22,718 nt of DNA, from contig JAHZAT010000043.1 of assembly GCA_019423795.1 (NCBI GenBank), positions 1-22,718 of the forward strand. The letters run 5' to 3'. The stretch is from Clostridiales bacterium. GTDB lineage: Bacteria > Bacillota > Clostridia > Lachnospirales > Lachnospiraceae. The notes beneath the pieces were generated by a model. The model worked only from the letters and a program-made list of their open reading frames with translations, was not told the DNA's origin and searched no databases. A program made the translations under genes and the position numbers. Positions 7,368-15,419 of the stretch are shown in pieces. Positions within the stretch are counted from its first letter, which is position 1. Every line of letters begins with the position of its first letter.

Positions 7368-7491
7368 TATTGTCTTGCTCCTTTCTATAGCATGAAATGT
7401 ACTTTTCTTCAAAGTTATTATCGCTTATTTTGTACCTTTCTTCAAGATTTTGAATTTCTTTCTCCAGATATTCTATGTTTTCTCTTAAATT
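7360..7491 (-). pseudogene. C-terminal coiled-coil fragment, possibly a MerR-type regulator
   Basis: Reading minus from 7491 gives NLRENIEYLEKEIQNLEERY and then KISDNNFEEKYISCYRKEQ to a TAG at 7360-7362. The heptad-like spacing of I, L and Y resembles the C-terminal dimerisation helix of MerR regulators, which often sit just upstream of aldo/keto reductase genes. The frame has no start and runs straight into the end of the EFR1 remnant, so it is at most a relic. The 8-base overlap with the reductase start fits a former two-gene operon. A 14-15-base near-repeat (TTGAAGAAA-GTACA) occurs twice within it. Confidence 0.4.
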
Positions 7492-7906
7492 CTAGTATAT
7501 GGATCTTTATACTGTCCATGTCTGTCAGTTTTTCCGTTGCCATAGCTGATTGCAAATTTTAGGCATCTGTGAAGACATCCAAGACACATTTCACATTCTT
7601 CCAATTTCCAGACAGATTTTTTGTTTTTCTCTCTGTTGCATACATATAAGCTGCCGGAATTGCAGCTACCCACTTCGGTAATTTTCTGTCTATAAAATCA
7701 CCTTTTCTTTTTGACATTATATTGTCGATCACTAGCTCAAGCTGATTTTTGCCATCACTCAGCCACTTATCAACTCTATCCCTATCCGTAAGGTCAAATA
7801 CCGGTGTCCAGGTATCTGGCATGATCACACTATAGTAAGCATCAAACTTCTGCCCATGTCGATCCATAATGTCCTTCGCCATGCTGCCAGCCTTACCTGT
7901 TGTTGT
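7485..7906 (-). pseudogene. Remnant of an EFR1-type flavodoxin/ferredoxin protein
   Basis: EFR1 proteins carry an N-terminal flavodoxin-like domain and two C-terminal 4Fe-4S clusters. The first piece (7906 to about 7600) has AYYSVIMPDTWTPVFDLTD and RKLPKWVAAIPAAYMYATER. The reading then moves to another frame for VWKLEECEMCLGCLHRC followed by AISYGNGKTDRHGQY and the stop at 7485. The first cluster, expected between the two pieces, is missing, which points to a deletion that also changed frame. The proline that normally follows the second CxxCxxC-xxx-C cluster is leucine. The flavodoxin N-terminus is absent and the piece is fused to a nitroreductase N-terminus. Not functional. Confidence 0.75.
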
Positions 7907-7909
7907 CTA

Positions 7910-8074
7910 ATGCTTCCTCTTTTCTTTATTTGTTACTACATAAAATTCCCATGGTTGCTGATTTCATGCACTTGGGGACTGCATACCAGCTTTTAATATC
8001 CGAAGAATTTTCTCTTTTTCTACTGGCTGATTTTTATATTTTCTTATACTTACATGATGAAAAATACTATTCAT
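7910..8074 (-). pseudogene. N-terminal fragment of a nitroreductase-family gene
   Basis: From the ATG at 8074 (AGGAG 7 bases upstream) the frame reads MNSIFHHVSIRKYKNQPVEK and KILRILKAGMQSPSA, then a TGA at 7964-7966 where the family has a glycine codon, then NQQPWEFYVVTNKEK. This is the FMN-binding N-terminus of the nitroreductase family. GGA to TGA is a single-base change. After about 50 residues it stops at a TAG (7907-7909) and continues into EFR1-like sequence, so the remaining two thirds are lost. Confidence 0.78.
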
Positions 8075-8117
8075 ATATATTCTCCTTTATGTCATAAAAT
8101 ATCATTCTCAATATCTT

Positions 8118-8282
8118 TTATTTTTTGGCCGGAATACCACCGATCACACAATTATCCAGTACATCTTTTGTTACTACCGCACCTGCTGCGACCACAACAT
8201 TATTGCCAATGGTAACACCTGGAAGAATTGTGACATTGTAATTTGTCAAAAAATGATCAGTTCCATCACTGAAACAATCCAT
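8118..8282 (-). pseudogene. C-terminal fragment of a hexapeptide-repeat acetyltransferase
   Basis: A 54-codon frame reads NVTILPGVTIGNNVVVAAGA and VVTKDVLDNCVIGGIPAKK, the last left-handed beta-helix turns and tail of a maltose/galactoside-type sugar O-acetyltransferase (normally about 185-200 aa). The N-terminal three quarters are missing; an ATG at 8282 has no ribosome binding site. Probably a relic. Confidence 0.7.
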
Positions 8283-8438
8283 ATTTTTTTATTTTGAAAA
8301 AACTTATGCTTTATCATTTGTATTCAAACTTCTTTCTACTTCACAAAACTACACAAATGCTTTTTTATCCTATCCTAAAAGTATGAATAATACAAGTTAG
8401 TAATAAGTCTGACAAAATCATCTGTTGATTTATATTTT

Positions 8439-9770
8439 TTAGTTTTTTATAAATTTTTTCATAATCCTTAACATAATCCCCACTGCGATCAATGCTGTTA
8501 CCACATCTGAGCATGCCTGTGATACCAAAACTCCTGTATATCCAAATACATTTGACATGATCAAAAGTGCCAATACATAGATCACTCCCTGTCTGCTAAT
8601 GGACAGTACAAAAGCTCCTCCTGCATTTCCCACTGCCTGACACACACAAGTTGAAATCAAGGTAACTGACATAAATATCATTCCCATCTGTTGGAATCTT
8701 AACATCATAGCTCCATTTGTTATGATATCTGGTTTATCCATAAATACTTTGATGATCTGTGGTGCGAAAATGCACATGATGATCGTAAATAATAATCCTA
8801 ATCCAATTTCAAAAAGATAAGAAAATTTCAAGATATTTTTTAATCTTTTTTCATTTTTCGCTCCATAATTATATCCAACTAGCGGCTGTCCTCCGAATGC
8901 AAATCCTACGAGTACTAAGGCTGTGATCATATTAACCTTTAATGCGATTCCCATGGCTGCAACTTTGTCTGTTCCATATGGGAGTAAAAAATTATTTGTC
9001 ATGACCATCATAAAGGTCTGCATGATATTTGTGATCGATGCTGGAATTCCGATCATTAAGATATCTTTGACTCTTCTTCCTGTAATCTTCATATGGGATG
9101 GGGAACATGTCAGTCTCTTTGATTTCTTGATCACTGCATAGACATAGTAAATATCCGCAATGATATTTCCAAGAACTGTTGCCATCGCTGCTCCTGCTGC
9201 CCCTTGATTTAATCCAAAGATAAAGATTGAATCAAAGATGATATTTACAATGGAGCCAATAATAGATCCTGCCATTGACTGGACTGCCAATCCTTCCGTT
9301 CTTAGAATGTTGCTTGGCACCATACTGAAAATGATGGATACTGCTCCGATCACGATCCATGTGTAATAGGCATTGGCATATTCATATGTAACCTTGCTGA
9401 CTCCTAATAATCCAAGAATCTGTGTGCGGAATAATAATAAGATCACACTGATGCATAATCCAAATACAAGAGAAACCCAGATACAGAACGCACATGTTTT
9501 CTTGGCTTCATTATCTTTCTTCTCTCCTAATAATCTTGAAATCACAGAACTTCCACCAAGGCCAAAGATATCTCCAAATGCGATCATTAAGGTAAACATT
9601 GGCGCTACGAGTGATACTCCAGCGACCAGTTCCTGTACACCAGTCAGTGCGATAAAATAAGTATCTATCATGTTGTATACAAGTGATACGATCATACTTA
9701 ATACAACTGGTAAGGCCAGTTTCATATATGCCTTTGGTACCAGCATTTTTTCAAATAAATAATTTTCCAT
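8439..9770 (-). CDS. MATE family efflux transporter (443 aa)
   Basis: Multidrug and toxic compound extrusion antiporter with about 12 transmembrane helices in two homologous halves. The N-terminal half carries LPVVLSMIVSLVYNMIDTYF and the loop GDIFGLGGSSVISRLLGEKK; the second half begins near ILMIGIPASITNIMQTFMMV and has AFGGQPLVGYNYGAKNEKR. Substrate and coupling ion cannot be read. AAAGGAG lies 12 bases before the ATG. A roughly 160-base leader with a terminator-like hairpin precedes it, suggesting controlled expression. Confidence 0.93.
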   Translation of the reverse strand: MENYLFEKMLVPKAYMKLALPVVLSMIVSLVYNMIDTYFIALTGVQELVAGVSLVAPMFTLMIAFGDIFGLGGSSVISRLLGEKKDNEAKKTCAFCIWVSLVFGLCISVILLLFRTQILGLLGVSKVTYEYANAYYTWIVIGAVSIIFSMVPSNILRTEGLAVQSMAGSIIGSIVNIIFDSIFIFGLNQGAAGAAMATVLGNIIADIYYVYAVIKKSKRLTCSPSHMKITGRRVKDILMIGIPASITNIMQTFMMVMTNNFLLPYGTDKVAAMGIALKVNMITALVLVGFAFGGQPLVGYNYGAKNEKRLKNILKFSYLFEIGLGLLFTIIMCIFAPQIIKVFMDKPDIITNGAMMLRFQQMGMIFMSVTLISTCVCQAVGNAGGAFVLSISRQGVIYVLALLIMSNVFGYTGVLVSQACSDVVTALIAVGIMLRIMKKFIKN

Positions 9771-9820
9771 AAATTTTTAAATCTCCTTTCGATTGATACC
9801 ATTTTATTTGTTTCAACGGC

Positions 9821-9864
9821 AAAAAACATCCATAATCCTTAAAATATATAATGGATTATGAATG
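9821..9864 (-). terminator. Terminator-like hairpin in the MATE leader
   Basis: On the minus strand CATTCATAATCC (9864-9853) pairs with GGATTATGGATG (9838-9827), one wobble, followed directly by TTTTTT. It lies about 50 bases before the MATE start and downstream of the only good promoter, so it looks like an attenuator. Confidence 0.65.
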
Positions 9865-9878
9865 TCCGAACCGTAGCA

Positions 9879-9898
9879 TTGTAATACTATCATTACAA
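9879..9898 (-). promoter_or_regulatory. Inverted repeat TTGTAAT-N6-ATTACAA in the MATE leader
   Basis: A perfect 7-bp inverted repeat with a 6-bp centre, extendable by several wobble pairs in RNA. It lies between the promoter and the terminator-like hairpin. It could be a repressor operator or the first hairpin of an RNA switch. Confidence 0.45.
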
Positions 9899-9931
9899 CA
9901 CCCTATCATATCTAATTTTTACACTGTGTGG

Positions 9932-9962
9932 TATTCTAACAGATTTTTGATGTTTCGCCAAG
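9932..9962 (-). promoter_or_regulatory. Likely promoter of the MATE gene
   Basis: Minus strand TTGGCG, 17-bp spacer, TAGAAT, placing transcription start near 9925 and leaving a leader of about 155 bases before the MATE start codon. It lies just downstream of the small gene at 9981-10277. Confidence 0.5.
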
Positions 9963-9980
9963 TTGCAAAGTTGTTATTAT

Positions 9981-10277
9981 TTAAAACTGTGTTCCTCTCT
10001 CGATTGCTACCATAAACAGTTCATACATATCATCTTCACCGCTTAGTTTTGGAGAATTCTCTCCACCACCATTCGTACTTCTTCGCATTGTTGCATAAAA
10101 TTCTTCTCCTGCGTTGATCAATTCCATTGGATAGATCTCATAACCAAACTCCTGGCATTTCTTACAAAAAGCAATGATTGGTTCCTTTTCTGTTCTTGTT
10201 GCTAATAAAGCCTGTTTCATTGTTTCATCATGCAGAGCTTTTTCCTGTAATTCTTCTAATTTTTCGTATACATCCAT
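9981..10277 (-). CDS. Small Nif11-like hypothetical protein (98 aa)
   Basis: A 98-residue soluble protein. The segment from about 10 to 60, with DETMKQALLATRTEKEPIIA and FGYEIYPMELINAGEEF, has the spacing of Nif11-type domains seen in some peptide leaders and small unknown proteins. The tail holds a glycine-rich turn (STNGGGENSPK). GAGAGGAG lies 9 bases before the ATG, and a good promoter precedes it. No maturation enzyme or peptide exporter is nearby, so a RiPP-precursor role is not supported. Function unknown. Confidence 0.7.
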   Translation of the reverse strand: MDVYEKLEELQEKALHDETMKQALLATRTEKEPIIAFCKKCQEFGYEIYPMELINAGEEFYATMRRSTNGGGENSPKLSGEDDMYELFMVAIERGTQF

Positions 10278-10320
10278 AATGTTTCACTCCTCTCTGACGA
10301 CTCTTCTTACTTGATTATCA

Positions 10321-10350
10321 TTATAGCATTTTTTATAATGCTTAAACAAT
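10321..10350 (-). promoter_or_regulatory. Promoter of the small gene, with palindromic spacer
   Basis: Minus strand TTGTTT (10345-10350), 18-bp spacer, TATAAT (10321-10326). The spacer itself is exactly an inverted repeat, AGCATT-N6-AATGCT (10327-10344), which may be an operator. Confidence 0.5.
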
Positions 10351-10370
10351 CTATATATTTACTTGAACTT

Positions 10371-10406
10371 CAAAAAGGCGCCTGTGATTTCTCACAAGCG
10401 CCTTTG
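10371..10406 (-). terminator. Terminator of gpmI
   Basis: On the minus strand AAAGGCGCTTGTGA pairs with TCACAGGCGCCTTT around a GAAA tetraloop (one U-G wobble), followed by TTGA. It lies about 60 bases past the gpmI stop. Confidence 0.85.
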
Positions 10407-10464
10407 CTGTTATTCTTATTATATCCTCTTATCTTGCTTCTTTCAAGATGTCTTTAAGAAGATC

Positions 10465-12006
10465 TTATTTTACGATCAGGGATTTTCCTGTCATTTCTGC
10501 TGGCTGTTCCATTCCCATTAACTCGATTAATGTAGGTACGATATCAGCTAAGCATCCACCTTCTCTTAATTTTAATCCTTCTTCTGCATTTACAAGGATA
10601 AATGGTACTGGATTTGTTGTATGTGCTGTAAATGGAGCTCCTGTTTCGTAGTCTTTTAACTGTTCAGCATTTCCGTGGTCAGCACAGATGAACATCTGTC
10701 CGTTTACTTCTTTGATCGCTTCTACAGCATCTCCAACGCATTTGTCAACTGCTTCTACGGCTTTGATCGCTGCTTCTTCGATTCCTGTATGTCCTACCAT
10801 ATCGCTGTTTGCAAAGTTCATAATGATCACATCATATTTGTCAGATTTGATTGCCTCTACAAGTTTTGCACCAACTTCTGGAGCACTCATCTCTGGCTGA
10901 AGGTCATATGTTGCGACTGCTGGAGATTTTACTAAGATTCTGTCTTCTCCTTCATTTGGTTCTTCAACTCCACCGTTAAAGAAGAATGTTACATGAGCGT
11001 ATTTCTCTGTCTCAGCTAATCTTAACTGTTTTAATCCGTGTTTTGCAAGGAATTCTCCGAATGTATTCTTAATCTCTACTTTATGGAATGCCACTAATTT
11101 GTTAGGGATTGTCACATCATATTCTGTGAAGCATACAAATGTTGTCTTGAAGTATCCGTTTGGACGATCAAAACTGTCGAATTTATCATCACAAATAGAA
11201 CGTGTGATCTCTCTTGCACGGTCTGGTCTGAAGTTATAGAAAATAACGGAATCGTTTTCTTTTAATGTTGCAACTGGTTCACCATTTTCAACAATAACTG
11301 TTGGTACCACGAATTCGTCTGTAACATCTTCTTTGTAAGAAGCATCAATTGCATCGATCGCACTGTCAGCTGTATTTCCCTGTCCCATAACGATCGCATT
11401 GTATGCTTTCTGTACACGATCCCAACGATTGTCACGATCCATTGCATAGTAACGTCCAGAGATAGATGCCACTTTACCTACTCCGATCTCATTCATCTTC
11501 GCTAATAATTCTTCGATGAATCCTTTTCCTGATGTTGGAGCTGTGTCACGTCCATCTAAGAATAAATGAACATATACATTCTCTAGACCATTTCTCTTAG
11601 CCATTTCAAGAACGCCATATAAATGTGTATTGTGGCTGTGTACTCCACCATCTGATAATAATCCAAAACAATGTAATGCAGAACCATTCTTCTTGCAGTT
11701 TTCAATTGCTTCTAACATTGCTTCGTTCTTAAAGAAATCTCCATCCTGGATCTCTTTTGTGATTCTTGTTAATTCCTGATATACGATGCGTCCTGCACCC
11801 ATATTCATATGTCCTACTTCAGAATTACCCATCTGACCTTCTGGAAGTCCGACTGCCATTCCGGATGCGTTTCCTTTTACGAATGGGTATTCTTTCATTA
11901 ATTTATCCATTACAGGAGTCTTTGCTTCTGCTACTGCATTTGCTTCTTTGTTTTCGTTTAATCCATATCCATCTAAAATCATCAGGACTGTTGGTTTTTT
12001 ACTCAT
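10465..12006 (-). CDS. gpmI: 2,3-bisphosphoglycerate-independent phosphoglycerate mutase (513 aa)
   Basis: Interconverts 3- and 2-phosphoglycerate using two metal ions (usually manganese) and a phosphoserine intermediate. Asp12 (ILDGYG), catalytic Ser62 (MGNSEVGH), the DGRDTAPTSG block, NFANSDMVGHTG and ADHGNAE carry the metal and substrate ligands. Length is close to the usual 510. The start at 12006 has AAGGAG 6 bases upstream; the frame is open five codons further with no ribosome binding site. It has its own promoter and terminator. In Firmicutes it usually lies between tpiA and eno; here deoB and a hydrolase lie on one side and the accessory zone on the other. Confidence 0.97.
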   Translation of the reverse strand: MSKKPTVLMILDGYGLNENKEANAVAEAKTPVMDKLMKEYPFVKGNASGMAVGLPEGQMGNSEVGHMNMGAGRIVYQELTRITKEIQDGDFFKNEAMLEAIENCKKNGSALHCFGLLSDGGVHSHNTHLYGVLEMAKRNGLENVYVHLFLDGRDTAPTSGKGFIEELLAKMNEIGVGKVASISGRYYAMDRDNRWDRVQKAYNAIVMGQGNTADSAIDAIDASYKEDVTDEFVVPTVIVENGEPVATLKENDSVIFYNFRPDRAREITRSICDDKFDSFDRPNGYFKTTFVCFTEYDVTIPNKLVAFHKVEIKNTFGEFLAKHGLKQLRLAETEKYAHVTFFFNGGVEEPNEGEDRILVKSPAVATYDLQPEMSAPEVGAKLVEAIKSDKYDVIIMNFANSDMVGHTGIEEAAIKAVEAVDKCVGDAVEAIKEVNGQMFICADHGNAEQLKDYETGAPFTAHTTNPVPFILVNAEEGLKLREGGCLADIVPTLIELMGMEQPAEMTGKSLIVK

Positions 12007-12056
12007 TATTTTCTCCTTCATTTCCCAAAAATTAATCTTATTTTATGTCCGTTAAT

Positions 12057-12085
12057 ATTATAACGATTTTCTTCTTGAAATTCAA
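12057..12085 (-). promoter_or_regulatory. Promoter of gpmI
   Basis: Minus strand TTGAAT (12080-12085), 17-bp spacer, TATAAT (12057-12062), about 45 bases before the gpmI start. Confidence 0.75.
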
Positions 12086-12105
12086 CTATTATATGATTGT
12101 ATTTA

Positions 12106-12134
12106 TGGACGTACATTTTAATCTGGAGTATAAT
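12106..12134 (+). promoter_or_regulatory. Promoter of the alpha/beta hydrolase gene
   Basis: TGGACG (12106-12111), 17-bp spacer, TATAAT (12129-12134). The -10 is perfect and the -35 matches at 4 of 6. It is divergent from the gpmI promoter, the two -35 boxes being about 20 bp apart. Confidence 0.6.
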
Positions 12135-12223
12135 ATATTCAGATACAATTTTATATAACTAATATGTTGATTCGTCTTTTCTTTGCTTGCATATTAGTTT
12201 TTACAGATTTGGAGGTGCTTAGT

Positions 12224-13153
12224 ATGCTTCATGAAGTTAGTTTTCATTCCTTTAATGGCCGTGATGAGGTGCAAGGTTGGGTTTATGTACCTGCCTGCAA
12301 ACCAAAAGGAATTGTACAGGTGATCCATGGCTTTGGTGAACATTCCCGTCGTTATTTCCATATGATCGTAAAATTTATGGATGCAGGGTATATCGTTGCT
12401 GCAGATGACCATGTTGGACATGGAAAAACTGCAATGTATAACGATACCTGGGGTGACTGGGGTGATGCTGGTTTCCATACGATGATGGAAGATGAACATA
12501 AGTTAAAAGAAATCGTCAGCAAAATGTATCCTGATCTTCCTTATTTTATGTTTGGACACAGCATGGGATCTTTTATTACGAGAGATTTTGCTGCAAAATA
12601 TGGAGAAGAACTTGCAGGAATCACAATCTGTGGTACAGCTGGTCATTTCCGTGGTGCTACAGAAGCTGAATCTGCCTTATTGGCTGCTGTAGCTGAAGGA
12701 AAAGGGAAAGAATCTGACCCTTCCTTTACTGCTGATCTAATGGGCTGGATGTGTGAACGTTGTGGTAATATTTCCATAGGCAATGAATGGATCTGTTCTG
12801 ATCCTTATGTTCAGCGAGATCATGCAGAAGATCCATTTGATGCATTTACCCGGCCAACTACAAATCAATCTCTGCTTTATTTTGTTCAGATGATGAAAGC
12901 GATCACTGGTACCGAATGGGCTGGCAAGATTCCTTCTGATCTTCCGATTTATAATATCGGTGGAGATCAGGATCCTGTTGGTGAATATGGAAAAGGTATT
13001 TATGAAGTTACCAACTGGCTTGTAGATACTGGACATACAGTAAAAACTCGTGTTTATTCTGGTTACCGCCATGAAATTCATAATTATGATGAAATCAAAG
13101 ATGAGGTGGAAGCTGGTATTATTTCTTTTATGGATTCGATTTTAGATGAATAA
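12224..13153 (+). CDS. Alpha/beta hydrolase, lysophospholipase / serine aminopeptidase S33 type (309 aa)
   Basis: Cytoplasmic serine hydrolase resembling monoacylglycerol lipases and lysophospholipases; substrate unknown. It has the oxyanion-side motif HGFGEHSRRY (about 35-44), the nucleophile elbow GHSMGS (Ser113), acid Asp250 in GGDQDPVG and His283 in GYRHEIHNY. I start at the ATG at 12224 because GGAGGTG lies 6 bases before it; the frame is open 20 codons upstream with no such signal. There is no signal peptide from this start. It is alone on the plus strand between gpmI and deoB, with its own promoter and terminator. In B. subtilis a carboxylesterase gene sits in the related secG-rnr cluster, a loose parallel only. 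Confidence 0.9.
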   Translation: MLHEVSFHSFNGRDEVQGWVYVPACKPKGIVQVIHGFGEHSRRYFHMIVKFMDAGYIVAADDHVGHGKTAMYNDTWGDWGDAGFHTMMEDEHKLKEIVSKMYPDLPYFMFGHSMGSFITRDFAAKYGEELAGITICGTAGHFRGATEAESALLAAVAEGKGKESDPSFTADLMGWMCERCGNISIGNEWICSDPYVQRDHAEDPFDAFTRPTTNQSLLYFVQMMKAITGTEWAGKIPSDLPIYNIGGDQDPVGEYGKGIYEVTNWLVDTGHTVKTRVYSGYRHEIHNYDEIKDEVEAGIISFMDSILDE

Positions 13154-13175
13154 TATACATACCAAATTATAAACA

Positions 13176-13220
13176 AAACACCACAGGAGATCTTTATTTC
13201 CTTCTGTGGTGTTTTTATTT
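13176..13220. terminator. Bidirectional terminator between hydrolase and deoB
   Basis: AAACACCACAG (13176-13186) pairs with CTGTGGTGTTT (13204-13214), followed by TTTATTT on the plus strand and TTTTGTTTAT on the minus strand. It serves the two convergent genes. Confidence 0.85.
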
Positions 13221-13228
13221 CAGTTGTA

Positions 13229-14419
13229 CTATTTTAATTGACTTAATAAAGATGTTCCGATCGTTCCTTCTGGCATCGTAACACCAAAATTATCTGCGAT
13301 CGTAGCTCCGATCACTGCAAATGTATCTTGATCTTCTAGCCTTCCATTTTCTTTCATAGACTTTGAATATGCGATAAACGGTGTGTATTCTCTTGTATGG
13401 TCTGTTCCTGTATAAGTTGGATCATTTCCATGATCTGCGGTGATGATCAATAAATCATCTTCTTTTAAAACTTCTAACAGATTTCCTAAACCAACATCAA
13501 ATTTCTCGATCTCTTTTGCATAGCCGACTGGATTTCTTCGATGTCCCCAGAGTGTATCAAAGTCTACCAGATTGGTAAAACAAAGTCCATGAAAATCTTC
13601 TTTGCATACATCCACGGTCTGCTGCATTCCATGCACAGAGCTTTCAGAATGATATGCTTTTGTGATTCCTTCTCCACAGAAAATATCATTGATCTTTCCT
13701 ACTGAAATTACGTCAAATCCTTCATCTTTTAATGCATTTAAAGCAGTTCTTGAAAATGGTTTTAAAGCATAATCCCTTCGATTGCTTGTTCTTACAAATT
13801 CGCCTTTTTTCTTTCCCACATATGGTCTTGCAATGATTCTTCCGACTTTCCATTCATTTTTCATCGTAAGCTCTCTTGCGATCTCACAACAGCGATAAAG
13901 ATTCTTAAGATCAAAAGTTTCTTCATTTCCACAGATCTGCATCACAGAATCGGCAGATGTATATACGATCATTGAACCATTTTTAATCTCTTCTTCACCT
14001 AATTCATCCAAAATCTGCGTTCCACTGGCACATTTATTGCCAATAACTTTCTTTCCACATCTTTCTTCTAATTCATGGATCAATTCTGGTGGAAAACCTG
14101 TGTCTGTAAAGGTAAGAAATGGTTTCTCGATCTTAAGTCCCATCATCTCCCAGTGACCTGTCATAGTGTCTTTTCCGTTACTAGTTTCTTTTAATCTGGT
14201 ATAGTAGGCAATTGGATGTTTTTCTTCTTCCATTTCTTTTGTTGGATGCAAATTTAACAATCCCAGCTTTTTTAGATTTGGAATATTTAATGTTCCCACG
14301 ATATCACAGATATGCCCAAAGGTGTCTACATCATGATCTCCAAATCTGGCTGCATCTGGCATTTCTCCGATTCCTAAGGAATCTAAGACAATGACAAAAA
14401 TTCTTTTGTATTTCTCCAT
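13229..14419 (-). CDS. deoB: Phosphopentomutase (396 aa)
   Basis: Interconverts ribose (or deoxyribose) 1-phosphate and 5-phosphate in nucleoside salvage. It belongs to the same alkaline-phosphatase-like superfamily as GpmI. The metal ligand motif LDSLGIGEMPDA (Asp13), phosphorylated Thr85 in GKDTMTGHWEMMG, and TADHGNDPTYTGTDHTREYT are present. Length is the usual 390-400. AAGGGGG lies shortly before the ATG. It is convergent with the hydrolase and follows the tpiA terminator, so it appears monocistronic. No other deo salvage genes are next to it. Confidence 0.96.
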   Translation of the reverse strand: MEKYKRIFVIVLDSLGIGEMPDAARFGDHDVDTFGHICDIVGTLNIPNLKKLGLLNLHPTKEMEEEKHPIAYYTRLKETSNGKDTMTGHWEMMGLKIEKPFLTFTDTGFPPELIHELEERCGKKVIGNKCASGTQILDELGEEEIKNGSMIVYTSADSVMQICGNEETFDLKNLYRCCEIARELTMKNEWKVGRIIARPYVGKKKGEFVRTSNRRDYALKPFSRTALNALKDEGFDVISVGKINDIFCGEGITKAYHSESSVHGMQQTVDVCKEDFHGLCFTNLVDFDTLWGHRRNPVGYAKEIEKFDVGLGNLLEVLKEDDLLIITADHGNDPTYTGTDHTREYTPFIAYSKSMKENGRLEDQDTFAVIGATIADNFGVTMPEGTIGTSLLSQLK

Positions 14420-14542
14420 ATCATATGCCCCCTTTTCATCTACTCTCGGAATCTTTTTTGTACTTGATCTTATTATTTATTATAAACCGATTTATTCTTT
14501 GCTTCTAGTCTTTTATTCTTTTAACGTATTCTACCATTACAT

Positions 14543-14582
14543 AAAAAAGAAAAAATCCCCCGGATATTCAATATCCGAGGGA
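14543..14582 (-). terminator. Terminator of tpiA
   Basis: On the minus strand TCCCtCGGATAT and ATATCCGgGGGA form a strong stem with a TGA loop and one internal U-G wobble, followed by TTTTTTCTTTTTT. It closes the gap-pgk-tpiA unit. Confidence 0.9.
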
Positions 14583-14604
14583 CCCATCATTTAATTAATC
14601 AAAT

Positions 14605-15351
14605 TTATTTATAGTTTACGATTTTACCAAAGTCTGGTTTTAATGATGCTCCACCAACTAATCCACCGTCAATATCTGGCTGTGCAAATAATTCTGGTGC
14701 ACTAGCTGCAGATACAGATCCACCATACTGAATGCGGATTGCTTCTGCTGTAGCTTCATCATATACTTCTGCGATACATGCACGGATTGCTGCGCAAACT
14801 TCCTGAGCCTGTTCTGTTGTTGCAACTTTACCAGTTCCAATAGCCCAGATTGGCTCATAAGCGATAACTGCAGTCTTAGCCTGGTCAGCACTTACTCCCT
14901 GGAATGCAACCTTGATCTGCTGGCGAACGAAGTCAATTGTAACTCCCTGTTCTCTCTGAGCAAGAGTTTCACCACAGCAAACGATTGGTGTAATTCCATG
15001 TTCAAAAGCTTTTAATACTTTTTTGTTAACAGTTTCATCTGTTTCAGCAAAGTATTCTCTTCTTTCAGAATGTCCAAGAATAACATATTTTACTCCAAGA
15101 TCTGTTAACATATTAGGAGCGATTTCTCCTGTGTAAGCTCCACTTTCTTCAAAGTACATATTCTCAGCACCGATTGCAATATTGCTTCCTTTAGCAGCTT
15201 CGATTGCTGCTGGAATGTCGATTGCTGGTACACAGAATACTACATCAGAAGTTTCACTTGCTACTAATGGTTTTAATTCTTCGATTAATGCTTTTGCCTC
15301 GCTAGGAGTTTTGTTCATTTTCCAGTTTCCTGCTACGATTGTTTTACGCAT
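14605..15351 (-). CDS. tpiA: Triosephosphate isomerase (248 aa)
   Basis: Interconverts dihydroxyacetone phosphate and glyceraldehyde 3-phosphate. The catalytic residues are Asn9 and Lys11 (GNWKMN), His94 (GHSERRE) and Glu166 (AYEPIWAIGTG, start of loop 6). The phosphate-binding motifs YGGSVS and VGGASL are near the C-terminus. Length is typical. AAGGA lies 10-11 bases before the ATG. It follows pgk by 68 bases with no terminator between, so the two are probably cotranscribed. Confidence 0.97.
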   Translation of the reverse strand: MRKTIVAGNWKMNKTPSEAKALIEELKPLVASETSDVVFCVPAIDIPAAIEAAKGSNIAIGAENMYFEESGAYTGEIAPNMLTDLGVKYVILGHSERREYFAETDETVNKKVLKAFEHGITPIVCCGETLAQREQGVTIDFVRQQIKVAFQGVSADQAKTAVIAYEPIWAIGTGKVATTEQAQEVCAAIRACIAEVYDEATAEAIRIQYGGSVSAASAPELFAQPDIDGGLVGGASLKPDFGKIVNYK

Positions 15352-15419
15352 AAGACTTATATCCTTCTTTCTTGATATATTGTTTAAAAATTATTTAAAA
15401 AATTTAATATCTACAACGA

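Noticed and set aside
9826..9930. Guanidine-I (ykkC) or other known riboswitch upstream of the MATE gene
   Set aside because: Short resemblances (AGGGT, GGTTCGGAC) are present, but the conserved core order and spacing of the known classes is not.
9981..10277. RiPP precursor gene exporting through the neighbouring MATE transporter
   Set aside because: There is no maturase, leader protease or peptide ABC exporter, the product has no clear cleavage motif or core peptide, and MATE proteins export small molecules.
5836..10350. Accessory zone as a defence or biosynthetic island
   Set aside because: Most of the genes are broken, belong to unrelated common families and lie in separate units; no integrase, transposase or flanking repeats were seen.
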